A stretch of DNA of 64,000 nucleotides from Aminobacter aminovorans (GTDB taxonomy: Bacteria; Pseudomonadota; Alphaproteobacteria; Rhizobiales; Rhizobiaceae). The stretch covers positions 4,231,501-4,295,500 of the forward strand of contig NZ_UFSM01000001.1 in NCBI RefSeq assembly GCF_900445235.1. The letters are read 5' to 3'. This document shows positions 32,293 through 42,170 of the stretch, piece after piece; positions within the stretch are counted from its first letter, which is position 1; each line of letters opens with the position of its first letter. Below the pieces are notes generated by a model that searched no databases, was not told the origin of the DNA, and saw only the letters and a program-made list of their open reading frames with translations. The translations under genes and the position numbers were made by a program.

Positions 32293-35031
32293 TCAGCGCG
32301 CCGCGCGTGTCAGCAGGCGCTGGTAGAACAGGCCGATGCCGATCAGCACCCCGCCCAGGCCGATGAAGGACAGCGCCCGCAGCACGCCTTCCAGCTCGGA
32401 CATGTCGAACAGGAACACCTTGGCCACGGCGATCGAGATCAGCGCTGCCGAGGCAATGCGCAGGATCTGCGATTTCAGCGTCACGCCGGCAACCAGCAGG
32501 CCGACGCCCATCGCCAGCCACAGCGCCGAATAGCTGTAGGTCTCGACCTGGCCGAGCCCGGCCCACAGGCCGATATGCTCGCCCTGGAACAGGCGCCTGA
32601 CCGAAAGCGTGGCATAGGCAAAGACCAGCAGTGCGGCGACCAGCGCCAGCATCGCCGAATACCATTGCGGCCGCTTGTTGCGGGCATAAAGCGCAAGGCC
32701 GGCGGCGGCCGCCGCCGGCAGCAGATAGGCGAGGAACAGAAGGTTGAAGAAGGGGATGCCGCCGGTGCTCTCATTGGTGAACAGCGGATTGAGCACCAGG
32801 AAGTGCTGGCCGACGATCGACAGCACCGACACCACGCCGATGCCGAGAGAGCCGTAGCGGAGCACCGGGCTCGGCGAGCGCATGTCGAGCGCCACCAGCA
32901 TCGCGCCGCCGCCAAGCGCGATCAGCGTGTAGATCGCCTGTTCGGCCAGCGTCGGCACATCGGAGGTGATGACGCCGCCATTCATGGCATGGCGCACCAG
33001 CATCGCCAGCGTCAAAAGCGCAAACAGTGCCGCCACCGCCTCCATCACCAGTCGCGGCCGGCCATTGGTGGTGCGCGCCAGTTGCCAGGCGGCAAAGCCG
33101 AAGGCGAGTGCCGGGATGCCGTAGCCCGGCAGCAGCCAGTTGAAGACAGGCGTTCGTCCCAGCACGTCGGCGCCGACGATGGTCGGGTCGAAGGCGATGC
33201 GCGCCAGCACGGCAATGGCTGCAGCGACGCTCAGCCAGCCGAGCACCGGATAGAGGCGCTGCCTGGTCGCCAGCGCCGGCAGGGCGGCGGCAACGCCCAG
33301 CAGCACCGTGGTCCAGCCCGAACCGAAGCCCATATGCAGGGCAAGCAGCAGTGCCACCCCTGCCCCGCCGAAGGCGAAAGACACGGCCGGCCCGCCGGTC
33401 AGCGGCGGCTGCTCGCCGCGGGCGATCCATTCGCCACCGGCGACAAAGGCGGCAACCATGACGACAGCCAGAAGCGCGCGCAGAAGATCGCGGTCGGGGT
33501 TGCCGTAAGCGAGCCAGAGCGAGAACAGCACCGCCAGCGGCACCGCAACGCCCCATCCGGCCCAGGAAGCTGCACGCCAGGGCGCTGCAACAACCTGGCG
33601 GCGCGCGTTCCACAGGCCGGCACCCGCAAAGACCAGTCCAAGCAGCCAGCCGATCGGCGTCAGCGACGAGCCGGCGACCTCGATCGGCAGGCCCTCGACG
33701 GTCAGCGCGCCTATCGGCAGGTCGAGATCGAAGGTGCCGCCCAGCGCGTTGCGCAGATAGACCAGCACTGCGGCGATGCCCGCGGCAAACAGCAAGGACA
33801 GCGCCGCGGGGCGGTAGAGCGCCACCGCCAGCATGCCGAGCAGAAGGACCGCGCCGCGCAACGGTCCGCCAAGCGAGGCATAGGTCGGGTGGATGAACAG
33901 CACGATAGCGGTCACCGCGACGAAGAAGGCCGGCACCATCGACGGCCAGTCGAGTGCGGCCGGATCGTCGTCGCGGCCGAGCCATAGCAGCGCCAGGGCT
34001 GCGAGCGTCACCGCGCTGATGAACAGCACGATGGTGAAGCTCGCCAGCGGCGCGTCGGCAAGATAGAGCAGCGTCCACAGGCCGGTGCCGATGAAGGCAG
34101 CCCCCATCAGCAGCGACCAGCGGCGGGTGCGGGCAACCGCGGTCGTCGCCACCAGCACGATGGCGAGATAGCCGAACAGCGCCCAGTAGTTCGGCGCCGT
34201 CGACGCCACCAGCACCGGCGTCACCATCGAGCCGAGCAGCCCGAGGCCGGCCAGCGCCTGGCCATGGGCAAGGGCCGCAGCAATGGTGGCGACACCGACG
34301 ATGCCCAGAAGCCCGAAGGCCGGACCGGCGCCGATGAAACCATAGATGCCGTGCGCTGCGTAGATGGCGCCGAACAAGGTGAAGGCGCCTGCCGCCGTCA
34401 GGATCGCGGGTATGTAGGCATTGCCTCCATTCTGGATCGGCACGCGGTAGCCGGTGCGGCGGATGAATTCGCCGCCGCCGACCAGCACCAACCCGAGCAG
34501 CGCTGCCATGCTGAGGCGCAGGCCGGGGCCGAAGATGCCGGATTCGATGGAATAGCGGATCAGGAACACGGCGCCGAAGGCGAGCGCCAGGCCACCGACC
34601 CACACTGCCCAGCGTGTGCCGAGTGCCGTCTCGATGTCGGGCGTGGCGCGCGCCGCAGCCTGCGCCGGTTCGGCGGCCGCTGGCGCGCCGCTCCATGGTC
34701 CCGACGAGGTCGCATCCGCTTCCGCATTCGCCGCTACGGGCAATTCTTCGGCTGGCGCTGCCTCTGGCGAGGCTGCCGCTGCCGTGACAGCTTCCGCCAC
34801 GGTGGGCTGATCGGCCATTTCTGCAGCCGTCGCCTCCGGCAAGGCCGCCTCGCTCACCGTCTCGACCCCGACCTCCGCCGCCTTGGCGGCGGGCGCAGGC
34901 ACGGCGCCCGAAAGCACCAGCGAACGCAGCGCGCCCAACTCGCGCTCGAGCAGGCCGAGCCGGCTCTGCTGCTTCGAAATGATGATGAACAGCGCCACGA
35001 TGGCGATGACGCCCAAAAGGCTCTCAAGCAT
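32293..35031 (-). CDS. DUF2339 large polytopic membrane protein
   Basis: A 912-residue protein. It begins with a membrane helix and coiled segment (LLGVIAIVALFIIISKQQ, then LGLLERELGALRSLVLSG), then an Ala/Glu-rich linker to ~residue 130. About 25 further helices follow, starting at ETALGTRWAVWVGGLALAFGAVFLIRYSIE, the DUF2339 hallmark. The function is unknown; links to envelope stress or cell-wall traffic have been suggested for relatives. It ends 26 bases from the thioesterase region, on the same strand. Confidence 0.9.
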   Translation of the reverse strand: MLESLLGVIAIVALFIIISKQQSRLGLLERELGALRSLVLSGAVPAPAAKAAEVGVETVSEAALPEATAAEMADQPTVAEAVTAAAASPEAAPAEELPVAANAEADATSSGPWSGAPAAAEPAQAAARATPDIETALGTRWAVWVGGLALAFGAVFLIRYSIESGIFGPGLRLSMAALLGLVLVGGGEFIRRTGYRVPIQNGGNAYIPAILTAAGAFTLFGAIYAAHGIYGFIGAGPAFGLLGIVGVATIAAALAHGQALAGLGLLGSMVTPVLVASTAPNYWALFGYLAIVLVATTAVARTRRWSLLMGAAFIGTGLWTLLYLADAPLASFTIVLFISAVTLAALALLWLGRDDDPAALDWPSMVPAFFVAVTAIVLFIHPTYASLGGPLRGAVLLLGMLAVALYRPAALSLLFAAGIAAVLVYLRNALGGTFDLDLPIGALTVEGLPIEVAGSSLTPIGWLLGLVFAGAGLWNARRQVVAAPWRAASWAGWGVAVPLAVLFSLWLAYGNPDRDLLRALLAVVMVAAFVAGGEWIARGEQPPLTGGPAVSFAFGGAGVALLLALHMGFGSGWTTVLLGVAAALPALATRQRLYPVLGWLSVAAAIAVLARIAFDPTIVGADVLGRTPVFNWLLPGYGIPALAFGFAAWQLARTTNGRPRLVMEAVAALFALLTLAMLVRHAMNGGVITSDVPTLAEQAIYTLIALGGGAMLVALDMRSPSPVLRYGSLGIGVVSVLSIVGQHFLVLNPLFTNESTGGIPFFNLLFLAYLLPAAAAAGLALYARNKRPQWYSAMLALVAALLVFAYATLSVRRLFQGEHIGLWAGLGQVETYSYSALWLAMGVGLLVAGVTLKSQILRIASAALISIAVAKVFLFDMSELEGVLRALSFIGLGGVLIGIGLFYQRLLTRAAR

Positions 35032-35057
35032 GGCCGTTCCCCCTCAGATTGGCCGGC

Positions 35058-35576
35058 TCACCGCGCCGCCAGATTGGCGACGGGAAAGATCGAACATGTT
35101 TCGGTGCCGAAGGCCAGCAGCTTGCCGTCCTTGTCCTTCAGCGTCGCTTCCGACACGGCAAGCGTGCGGCCCTTGTGGATGACCCTGCCCTCGCAGACCA
35201 CTTCGCCTGTTTTGGGCGTGATCGGCCGGGTCAGGTTCACCTTGAACTCGACCGTCGTGTAGGCCTCGCCCTTGTCCAGCGTGCTGTGCACGGCGCAGCC
35301 CAGCGCCGAGTCGAGCAAGGTCGCGGCCCAGCCGCCATGCACCGAACCGAGCGGATTGAGGTGGCGTTCGCCGGGCAGGCCACGAAACACCGCGCGCCCC
35401 GCTTCCACTTCGGTCAGGCCGAAATTCATCACTGCTGCGATCGGCGGCGCGGGATAAAGCCCGTCGACGACACGCTGCAACAATTCGGCGCCGGAATAGA
35501 GATGCACGTCCTCATGCGGGATCGTGCCCAGGCCAAGCGGAGAAACGAGGCCGGGGAACAGTTCGACGTCGCTCAT
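35058..35576 (-). CDS. PaaI-family hotdog thioesterase
   Basis: A 172-residue hotdog-fold protein with [24 protein letters not shown] (the HGG...D active-site region) and [21 protein letters not shown]. PaaI-type enzymes cleave acyl- or aryl-acyl-CoA esters. It overlaps recO by ATGA, so the two are co-expressed although functionally unrelated. Confidence 0.88.
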   Translation of the reverse strand: MSDVELFPGLVSPLGLGTIPHEDVHLYSGAELLQRVVDGLYPAPPIAAVMNFGLTEVEAGRAVFRGLPGERHLNPLGSVHGGWAATLLDSALGCAVHSTLDKGEAYTTVEFKVNLTRPITPKTGEVVCEGRVIHKGRTLAVSEATLKDKDGKLLAFGTETCSIFPVANLAAR

Positions 35577-36349
35577 GCGGCAGTGTCTCCATGGGAAATC
35601 GCGCCGGGCGAAATGGCCCGGGCAGCGTGGTATTTCCGCAGCGCCGTCAAGAGCCCGCCGCGTGCATCCGGCGGCTCGATGCCACGCGGCTCGTAGACAT
35701 GGCGGGCAAAGAAGAAACTCGACAGCCGAAAGGCATCATCGATGGCCTTGAGGTCGGCGCCCTGCCGCGCCCCGCGCTGCAGGAACGGCGGCAGCGGCAA
35801 GAGCTTGTCGCGCCATGGTTCACCGGCCGTGCGCGATACGGCACGGCCCGATTTCGGCGAGACATAGGTCAATTCCTCGAGCGCGCCGGTGGCGGCGCAT
35901 TCGGTAAGGTCGAGGCCGAAGCCGAGTTCGTCCAGCACCAGAAGCTCGAAACGCACGACAAGTTCGCCGACCGCGTCAGCATCGTTGAGATGCTCGATCA
36001 GGATCGCCAGCGTCTCGTAGAGGCCGACATGCGGGTCCCGCTCGGGCAACAGCCGGAGATGGGCGGCAAGGGTCTGCAACGCATAGACGGCGATCGCACT
36101 GTCGATCAGCCTGGCGGCATTGAGCTCGATCGGCTCGGCCTGGAAGGTGCCGAGATGCTCGTCGAGGCGGGCGCGCCAGATCAGCTCGACGCGGTTGCCG
36201 GCCTGCAGCACCGGCTGCTGCTTGCGCGAGCGGCCGCCGCGCACAAGGCCGAGATGCCGGCCATGCGCGCGCGTCATCACCTCCAGCACGGCAGAGGTTT
36301 CGCCATGCCTGCGGGTGCCGAGGATGATTCCTTCGTCGCGCCACTCCAT
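35573..36349 (-). CDS. recO: RecO recombination mediator
   Basis: A 258-residue protein with an OB-fold N-terminus ([39 protein letters not shown]) and a helical C-terminus. The C-terminal zinc cluster seen in some RecO proteins is mostly absent here, as in many alphaproteobacteria. RecO anneals single strands and loads RecA with RecR in the RecFOR path. It is usually close to era in relatives; here ~20.5 kb lie between them. Confidence 0.9.
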   Translation of the reverse strand: MEWRDEGIILGTRRHGETSAVLEVMTRAHGRHLGLVRGGRSRKQQPVLQAGNRVELIWRARLDEHLGTFQAEPIELNAARLIDSAIAVYALQTLAAHLRLLPERDPHVGLYETLAILIEHLNDADAVGELVVRFELLVLDELGFGLDLTECAATGALEELTYVSPKSGRAVSRTAGEPWRDKLLPLPPFLQRGARQGADLKAIDDAFRLSSFFFARHVYEPRGIEPPDARGGLLTALRKYHAARAISPGAISHGDTAA

Positions 36350-36430
36350 GGCCGGACCATCAGCCGGTTGGACGGCGAAATCAAGAACTATGGCTGGCCA
36401 AGACGGTTGGCCGGAACCAGGCCCGGCGGC

Positions 36431-37612
36431 TCAGCGCTCGGGCAGCGGCGGGATCAGTGCCAGCAGCAGCAACGCGCCCAGCACCAGTGCCGCTGCGGCG
36501 AGCGCCAGCGGCAACAGGCCAAGCGTGATGAAGGGCGCGACCACTGCCGTGCCGGCCGCCGTCGTGCCGAGGATGGCGACAACCACGAGGGCTGCGCCGC
36601 GGGCATCGTCGCCATGCGCGGCAACCACGGCGCGGTGGAAGCCGGGCGGACCACGGAAGCCGAGACCGAAGTTGAACGGCACGAACAGTGCGGTCACCAC
36701 CAGCGTGCTCGCCCCGCCGAACAGCGCATAGGCGAGCATCGCCACGCCGCCGAGGGCTGAAAGTGCAGTGCCGAACCAGATCATCCGTTCGGCGCCGAAA
36801 CGCGCCGTCAGCCTGCCGGTGGCATTGGCGGCAACGATGAAGGTGGCGATGCCGGTCAGTTGCATGGCGATGAAATCGCTGAGCCCTGCGCCAAGGGCCG
36901 CGACGAACACCGTCGGTGCGGCAAAGACGATGACCAGCAGCGCGCCGAGCGTGAAGGCGTGGCTCACCGCATAACGCAGGAAGGTGGCGTTGCGCAGCAG
37001 ATGGGCATAGCCGCCGCTGCGGCGGCCGCTGACGACAGCGGGCAGGTGCCGCCCGAGCGTGGCGACGGCCGCGGCAAGCAGCAGCGCCAGTGCGGCGATG
37101 ACCTCGAACGAGGCATTCCAGCCGGCGACCGACAGCAGCCAGACACCGGCTACCGGCGCCAAGGCAGGGGTCAGCGATTCGATGCTTCCGAGCAGGCCGA
37201 GCTTGCCTATGGCGCGCTCGTCGCCATAGAGCGCGCGGATCATGCCCGGCGCGAAGACGGCGGCTGCCGCGCCGGCGGCACCCTGCAGGAAGCGCAGCGC
37301 GATCAGCATCTCGAGCGAGACGCTGAAGCCGGCCAGCGCCGAGACCAGGCCATAGGCGACAAGCGAGCCGACCAGCAGGCGGCGCTGGTCGTAGCGCGCG
37401 CCGAGCGAGCCGAAGACAAGCAGGCCCAGGGCTGCGCCGGTGACGAATGCCGCCAGCACGAACTGCGCCTGGGCATAGGTGCCGCCCAGCACCTCGGGCA
37501 GGCTCGGCACGGCCGGCAGCACGAGGTCGGTGCCGGCGATGCCGAGCACGGTGCTTGTCACGATGAGCGCAAACGCGATGCCTGCATGGCCGCCATGCTT
37601 GCCGGTGGTCAT
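36431..37612 (-). CDS. MFS drug/metabolite efflux transporter (Bcr/CflA-like)
   Basis: A 393-residue carrier with twelve helices, GTDLVLPAVPSLPEVLGGTYAQAQ in helix 1 and loop, and GSLGARYDQRRLLVGSL, the loop 2-3 motif. RFLQGAAGAAAAVFAPGMIRALYG matches motif C of drug:H+ antiporters. The start at 37612 follows the family N-terminus. The transported compound is unknown. Confidence 0.82.
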   Translation of the reverse strand: MTTGKHGGHAGIAFALIVTSTVLGIAGTDLVLPAVPSLPEVLGGTYAQAQFVLAAFVTGAALGLLVFGSLGARYDQRRLLVGSLVAYGLVSALAGFSVSLEMLIALRFLQGAAGAAAAVFAPGMIRALYGDERAIGKLGLLGSIESLTPALAPVAGVWLLSVAGWNASFEVIAALALLLAAAVATLGRHLPAVVSGRRSGGYAHLLRNATFLRYAVSHAFTLGALLVIVFAAPTVFVAALGAGLSDFIAMQLTGIATFIVAANATGRLTARFGAERMIWFGTALSALGGVAMLAYALFGGASTLVVTALFVPFNFGLGFRGPPGFHRAVVAAHGDDARGAALVVVAILGTTAAGTAVVAPFITLGLLPLALAAAALVLGALLLLALIPPLPER

Positions 37613-37762
37613 TGTTTTTCCAGTCTTGAGTGGGGCCAGTCTCGCGGTTGGGCCAGTCTTGGATCGTGGGCTTTTTTTCGGGACGGCGTCAGTGCCCCAT
37701 GACAGGCCGTGGGTCAAGCAAAGCCGGTTGGTCCAGGTTTCCGGCGCGCCCGGCGTGAGCTG

Positions 37763-38095
37763 TCAGGGGCAGTCGCTGTCGCGGACGAAACGCGCCTTGA
37801 CCCAGCCCTTGATGGTGCGGTCGCCATTGTAATGGGTGACGGGGCACCAGCGGCTCGCCCATGGCGCGCCCGCCGGCTGGCAAGCGCCATCAAGGTGGAT
37901 GATGCCGTGCGTCTGCGGCGGCAGCACGTCGACGATGCGGGCATTGGCCGAGGGCCTTGCCCGCATGTTGAGCGCATCATTGCTGGCGACATTGACCACC
38001 ACCAGGCAGCCCGGTCCAGATGTCGCCATGACAGGCGTGGCGATGGTGAGCGTAAGCAGTGCTGCCAGAAATGCTCCCCGAAATGCTCTCGGCAT
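37763..38095 (-). CDS. secreted SH3-like domain protein
   Basis: A 110-residue protein with a signal peptide (FRGAFLAALLTLTIATPVMA) and an SH3b-type domain: CLVVVNVASNDALNMRARPSANARIVDVLPP...GWVKARFV. Such domains bind cell-wall peptides or other proteins in the periplasm. Cysteines at the start and end of the mature part may pair. It lies upstream of the MFS gene on the same strand. Confidence 0.8.
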   Translation of the reverse strand: MPRAFRGAFLAALLTLTIATPVMATSGPGCLVVVNVASNDALNMRARPSANARIVDVLPPQTHGIIHLDGACQPAGAPWASRWCPVTHYNGDRTIKGWVKARFVRDSDCP

Positions 38096-38217
38096 GTTCG
38101 TCCTCGCTTGCTGCCCCGGCCGATGACGCCGGCAGATGAGCTTAGCCCGGCCACCCGCCAGCGCCAAGGCGGCCGCCACCGATCAAGCGGCGGCCGCCCC
38201 CTGTCAGGCAAAGCATG

Positions 38218-39570
38218 TCAGGCGAAGCGTGGCCGCATCACCCGCATTCCCGCCCAGTCGAGCGCCAGCATCACCAAAAGCGAGATGCCGACGAGCGGAA
38301 AGGCGATGCCGCCAATGGCGAGGATGGCGATCAGCCCGCGGAACACTTTTGGATCCTCAGGCAGCGGCGGCACACCGAGAGAGCCGGCCGGACGGCGCTT
38401 CCACCACATCACCGCAGCCGACACGGCCAGCAGCACGATGCCGAGGCAGGCACCAAGCAGCACAAGCTGGTTGGCGAGCCCGAACTCCTGGCCCATATGC
38501 ACGGAGATGCCCCATTCCATCCATTTGCCACCCAGGCCGTAGTCGGCAAAACCCATGTCGATCAAAGGCTGGCCGCTATACTGGTCGAGATGGATCACCC
38601 GCTGCTCGGCCGCGTCGTCGGGATAGACCGAGCCGGTGTAGACGCCTTCCGGCTTGCCCGGGATCGCCACCGCATAGCCGCGATGCAGTCCAAGCCTGTC
38701 GAACGCCTCCACAGCCTTGTTCAGCCCGATCGGCGTGCCCACGGCTACGGACGATTCCGGCAGCCTAGCCTGTTCCAGCGACCACGACGTTTTCGAGACA
38801 TGGTCGAGATGTTCGCCCGACATCGGCACGTCGACGCGCACACCCGAGGGGTAGCCGAAATTGCTGCCATTGGCCCATTCATTGACCTTCTCGCCCCAGA
38901 CGCCCGACCAGGGCATGCCTGTTATCGCCAGGAAGACGATGAAGAAGCCGACGAACAGCCCGGTCACCGCATGCAGATCGCGCCAGAACATGCGGTTCTT
39001 CGGCTTGCCGCGTACCGAAACGACGCCGCCCTTCTTGCCGCGCGGCCACCAGAGATAGATGCCGGTGCCGACAAGCAGGATCGACCAGCCGCCGGCAAGC
39101 TCGATCAGCAGGCGCGCGGTGTCGCCGAAATATTTCAGGCTGTGCAGGTAACGGATGGTCCACATGACGGTGCCGCGGTCGGGCAAGGCGCCCAGCACCG
39201 CCCCGCTATAGGGGTTCACATAGACGGCGAGCTTGCCGAAATCGGCCGACGCGACGGTGATTTCGACCGAACTCTCGGGCGTTGCCGGATCAAGATATTT
39301 CACCGCCGTGCCGGGATAGTTGGCAGTTGCGGCATCGACCATGACCTCGGGCGTTACCTTGGTCTGCTCGACGGTCACGCGCTTGAGGTCGGAGTAGACT
39401 GATGTGTCGATCTCGTCCTTGAACAGATAGAGCGCGCCTGTGACGGCGAGCGTGATCATGAAGGGCAGCACCATCAGCCCGGCATAGAAGTGCCAGCGCC
39501 AGACGGCGCGGTAGAGGTTGGACGCGGAGCGCGCAACGGCGTTCTCCCGTCCGAGTGTCGTATCGGACAT
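38218..39570 (-). CDS. PepSY-domain inner-membrane protein (PiuB-like)
   Basis: A 450-residue protein with four long transmembrane helices. The first follows LYRAVWRWHFYAGLMVLPFMITLAVTGALYLFKDE, a PepSY-TM signature, and DLHAVTGLFVGFFIVFLAITGMPWSG is the second. PepSY-TM proteins take part in iron-siderophore or copper handling at the inner membrane. GGAG five bases before the ATG at 39570 decides that start over 39582. The DUF2946 neighbour upstream supports a metal-linked role. Confidence 0.85.
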   Translation of the reverse strand: MSDTTLGRENAVARSASNLYRAVWRWHFYAGLMVLPFMITLAVTGALYLFKDEIDTSVYSDLKRVTVEQTKVTPEVMVDAATANYPGTAVKYLDPATPESSVEITVASADFGKLAVYVNPYSGAVLGALPDRGTVMWTIRYLHSLKYFGDTARLLIELAGGWSILLVGTGIYLWWPRGKKGGVVSVRGKPKNRMFWRDLHAVTGLFVGFFIVFLAITGMPWSGVWGEKVNEWANGSNFGYPSGVRVDVPMSGEHLDHVSKTSWSLEQARLPESSVAVGTPIGLNKAVEAFDRLGLHRGYAVAIPGKPEGVYTGSVYPDDAAEQRVIHLDQYSGQPLIDMGFADYGLGGKWMEWGISVHMGQEFGLANQLVLLGACLGIVLLAVSAAVMWWKRRPAGSLGVPPLPEDPKVFRGLIAILAIGGIAFPLVGISLLVMLALDWAGMRVMRPRFA

Positions 39571-39624
39571 TGTTGTCTCCATATCAGTGGAAGTGCCGGC
39601 CGGAACGGCCCGCAGGTTTCGACG

Positions 39625-40026
39625 TCAGACGGAGAAAGGCGGAGGCGCCCTCGCCTCGGCAATCAGGCCGCGTTGGCCTTGGGGCGCAGGCCGCCTTTGT
39701 TCGGCAACGACTGCGCCATGCACTTCCGGCCGATCGAGGATGAAGGCGAGCTGTTCGCCCGGCAGACCGGGCGCCGCAGCGACAGCCAGCTGGCAGAGCG
39801 TGCCGCAGGGACATTCGGCCGGGCTGCGGGCGGGCTGCTTGTCGCCGCCGGCCGGGCCCATGCCGTCCATGGTGCAGATGACGCCGAGCGGGTCGGCGGC
39901 GGAGGCGGCCATGGCGCCGGAGGCGGCGCCCGAAAGCAGCGCCTGGAAAAGCAGCATGAAGGCGATCATGCCGGCGATGGCGCCAGCCGACAGCCTGTCC
40001 CGCAAAATGCGCCGCATGCTCTTCAT
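39625..40026 (-). CDS. DUF2946-like protein
   Basis: A 133-residue protein with an N-terminal membrane helix (AIAGMIAFMLLFQALLSGAAS) and a periplasmic part with CPCGTLCQLAV, the Cys/His pattern of DUF2946. Members are often next to PepSY or TonB-dependent metal genes, as here. The likely role is metal binding in the periplasm; it is not proved. Confidence 0.7.
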   Translation of the reverse strand: MKSMRRILRDRLSAGAIAGMIAFMLLFQALLSGAASGAMAASAADPLGVICTMDGMGPAGGDKQPARSPAECPCGTLCQLAVAAAPGLPGEQLAFILDRPEVHGAVVAEQRRPAPQGQRGLIAEARAPPPFSV

Positions 40027-40083
40027 GTCAGCGCCATGCCACAATGCCGCCGCAAAGTCACTGCGGCACGAGCGCTTGGCGCG

Positions 40084-41403
40084 TCAGCCGTGGCGCGGCC
40101 ACTGCTGGTGCAACGTGTCGATGACGAAGCCATGCGCATGGTGGTGGCCGAGGCGATGCCCGCCCTCGGCCCAGTGCGGGTCGTCGTCGGCAAGGCCGTG
40201 ATGGTGATGGTCGAGGACATCGGGGTCCGATGACGGCCACAGCACCAGCGCCGCGGCAACCGCGGCTGCCGCAATGCCGGCCAGTATGACGAAGGTCATG
40301 GGCAGGCCGACCGAGACACCGAGCCAGCCGGCCAGCGGATAGGTGATCAGCCAGCAGGCATGCGACAGCGCAAACTGCGCGGCAAACAGCGCCGGCCGGT
40401 CCTCGGCGCGCGACGAGCGCCGGAGCAAGCGGCCCGCCGGTGTCTGCGCCATCGAATAGCCGAGGCCGAGCATGAACCACAGCGGCAACAGCGTGGCAAA
40501 GCCCTGCAGCAGCGTGCCGGAAACGAGCCCCAGCGCCAGCAGCGAAATGCCTGCCAGCATGATCGAGCGGTCCTGCATCCGGTCGAGAATCCTGGGCAGC
40601 ATCAGTGCCGCCGTCATCGAGCCGGCGCCATAGGCGGCGAGCGCAAAAGCGGTCGCCTTCTGCGTCAGGCCATATTCGCCCTGCACGATGACGACGGTGT
40701 TGACGATCACCATCGCGCCGGAGGCCGCCACCGCCATGCTGACCGCCAGCAGCCCCTGCAGCCGCGGCGTCGCCAGATAGATCTTCAGGCCCCTGGTGGT
40801 GCGCTCATAGATGCCGCGCGGCACAGACAGCTTCGCGCTCGGCAATGTCACCGAGACCACCAGAGCGGCAGAGGCCAGGAAGCCTATGACCGTGCCGGCG
40901 AAGAGTTCGTGGAAGCTGACCACCGTCAGCAGTGCGGCCGCCAGGATGGGGCTGACGAGGCTCTCGAGATCATAAGCAAGCCGGGTCAATGACAGCGCCC
41001 TTGTATAGTCCTTCTCGTCGGGCAGCACGTCGGGGATCGTCGCCTGGAATGCCGGGGTGAAGCCGGCCGAGGCCGACTGCAGGACGAAGATCAGCACATA
41101 GACCTGCCAGACCTCGGTGACGAAGGGCAGAAGCAGCACCACCGCCGCGCGCACGAGGTCGAGGCAGACAAGCATCGAACGCCTGGGCAGCCGCTCGGCG
41201 AAGGCAGCGGCAACGGGTGCTACGAGGACGAAGGCGATCATCTTGATCGCCAGCGCGGTGCCGAGCACGACCCCGGCATCGGGCCCGGCCAGCTCATAGG
41301 CCAGCAGGCCGAGCGCGACGGTGGCAAGACCGGTGCCGATCAGCGCGATCAGCTGCGCCGCAAACAGATGGCGGTAGGTGCGGTTGGACAGGATCTGAAG
41401 CAT
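40084..41403 (-). CDS. MFS metal-efflux transporter with His-rich tail (NreB-like)
   Basis: A 439-residue MFS protein with twelve helices (ILSNRTYRHLFAAQLIALIGTGLATVALG at the start). Its cytosolic C-terminus is densely histidine-rich: DVLDHHHHGLADDD...GHRLGHHHAHGF. This is the layout of NreB-type nickel exporters, in which the tail binds the metal. The CsoR/RcnR-type regulator directly upstream supports nickel or cobalt efflux. Confidence 0.82.
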   Translation of the reverse strand: MLQILSNRTYRHLFAAQLIALIGTGLATVALGLLAYELAGPDAGVVLGTALAIKMIAFVLVAPVAAAFAERLPRRSMLVCLDLVRAAVVLLLPFVTEVWQVYVLIFVLQSASAGFTPAFQATIPDVLPDEKDYTRALSLTRLAYDLESLVSPILAAALLTVVSFHELFAGTVIGFLASAALVVSVTLPSAKLSVPRGIYERTTRGLKIYLATPRLQGLLAVSMAVAASGAMVIVNTVVIVQGEYGLTQKATAFALAAYGAGSMTAALMLPRILDRMQDRSIMLAGISLLALGLVSGTLLQGFATLLPLWFMLGLGYSMAQTPAGRLLRRSSRAEDRPALFAAQFALSHACWLITYPLAGWLGVSVGLPMTFVILAGIAAAAVAAALVLWPSSDPDVLDHHHHGLADDDPHWAEGGHRLGHHHAHGFVIDTLHQQWPRHG

Positions 41404-41473
41404 GGGGCGGGCTCTGGCGGTTTCAGGCACTCCGGGCACAGCGACCGGCGCATGGCCGGCGGCGAACAGCTGC

Positions 41474-41755
41474 TCAGAGGTACTTGGTGATTTCCTTGAA
41501 CTCGTCGATCGACTGGCGCTGCGCGCGCGGCAGGGCTCCGACCGCGTCCTCCAGGCAATGGTCGAGATGATCCTGGATCAGCGTTCGCTTGGCCTGGCCG
41601 ACGGCCTTTTCGACGGCATGAAGCTGCTGGGCGATGTCGAGGCATGGCCTGCCCGCCTCGATCATGGCGATGATGCCGCGCAGATGGCCCTCGGCCCGCT
41701 TCAGCCGCTTGACCGTGGCGGGATGGGAGGCGTGGGGATGAGCATGTTCCGTCAT
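41474..41755 (-). CDS. CsoR/RcnR/FrmR-family metal-sensing repressor
   Basis: A 93-residue all-helical repressor with ATVKRLKRAEGHLRGIIAMIEAGRPC. The ligand set is Cys38-His63-Cys67, spaced as in CsoR and InrS, plus a histidine-rich N-terminus (His4, 6, 8, 11) like RcnR/DmeR/InrS. Together these favour nickel or cobalt sensing over copper. It is followed by the His-tailed exporter, and a perfect dyad operator lies 11 bp upstream of the ATG. Confidence 0.88.
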   Translation of the reverse strand: MTEHAHPHASHPATVKRLKRAEGHLRGIIAMIEAGRPCLDIAQQLHAVEKAVGQAKRTLIQDHLDHCLEDAVGALPRAQRQSIDEFKEITKYL

Positions 41756-41765
41756 ACCCAATTGC

Positions 41766-41784
41766 TATCCCCCTGGAGGGGATA
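41766..41784. promoter_or_regulatory. operator of the metal-efflux operon
   Basis: TATCCCC (41766-41772), CTGGA, GGGGATA (41778-41784) form a perfect dyad with a G/C tract between A/T flanks, as in CsoR/RcnR-family operators. It lies just upstream of the regulator ATG (41755). Confidence 0.7.
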
Positions 41785-41826
41785 TGGTCAAGGCCCGCCC
41801 CGTGCGAAAATTCCTGGCCTGCCCGC

Positions 41827-42170
41827 TCACCAGCCGCGGAACCTTGGCCGGAAATCGAGCCCGCCACTTGTGGTGAGGAGCTGATCGCCATCGAACCAGG
41901 CGGACGTGGCGCAGGCGTGATTGGGCAGGATGCGCAGCATCGTGCCGACTGGCATGTCGGGAAGTTTCATCCCGCTGCCCGGCCGGGCAGCGATGACGCC
42001 GTGCTCCTTGGGTGGTCGCGATCACGATCAGGCCGTCGAGCACCCGCCCCTCGATGATTCTGCCGCCGACCGCATCCCCGCTCCGCAGCGTGCGCCCCTG
42101 GCCGACGTCGGCCATGCGGTCGACGTCGGCGCCGGAACGCGGAAACCACACCGCCTCAGCGATAACCTGT
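41827..42170 (-). pseudogene. D-threonine aldolase / D-serine dehydratase-like C-terminal remnant
   Basis: The last ~60 residues read KEHGVIAARPGSG and RILPNHACATSAWFDGDQLL, the zinc-binding His-x-Cys end of this PLP family. The preceding segment GADVDRMADVGQG...GLIVIATT is in another frame, shifted by one base in a CCC/CAAGG run. The N-terminal PLP barrel is missing, so it is a truncated and frameshifted remnant. The SDR gene's end overlaps its start. Confidence 0.7.
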
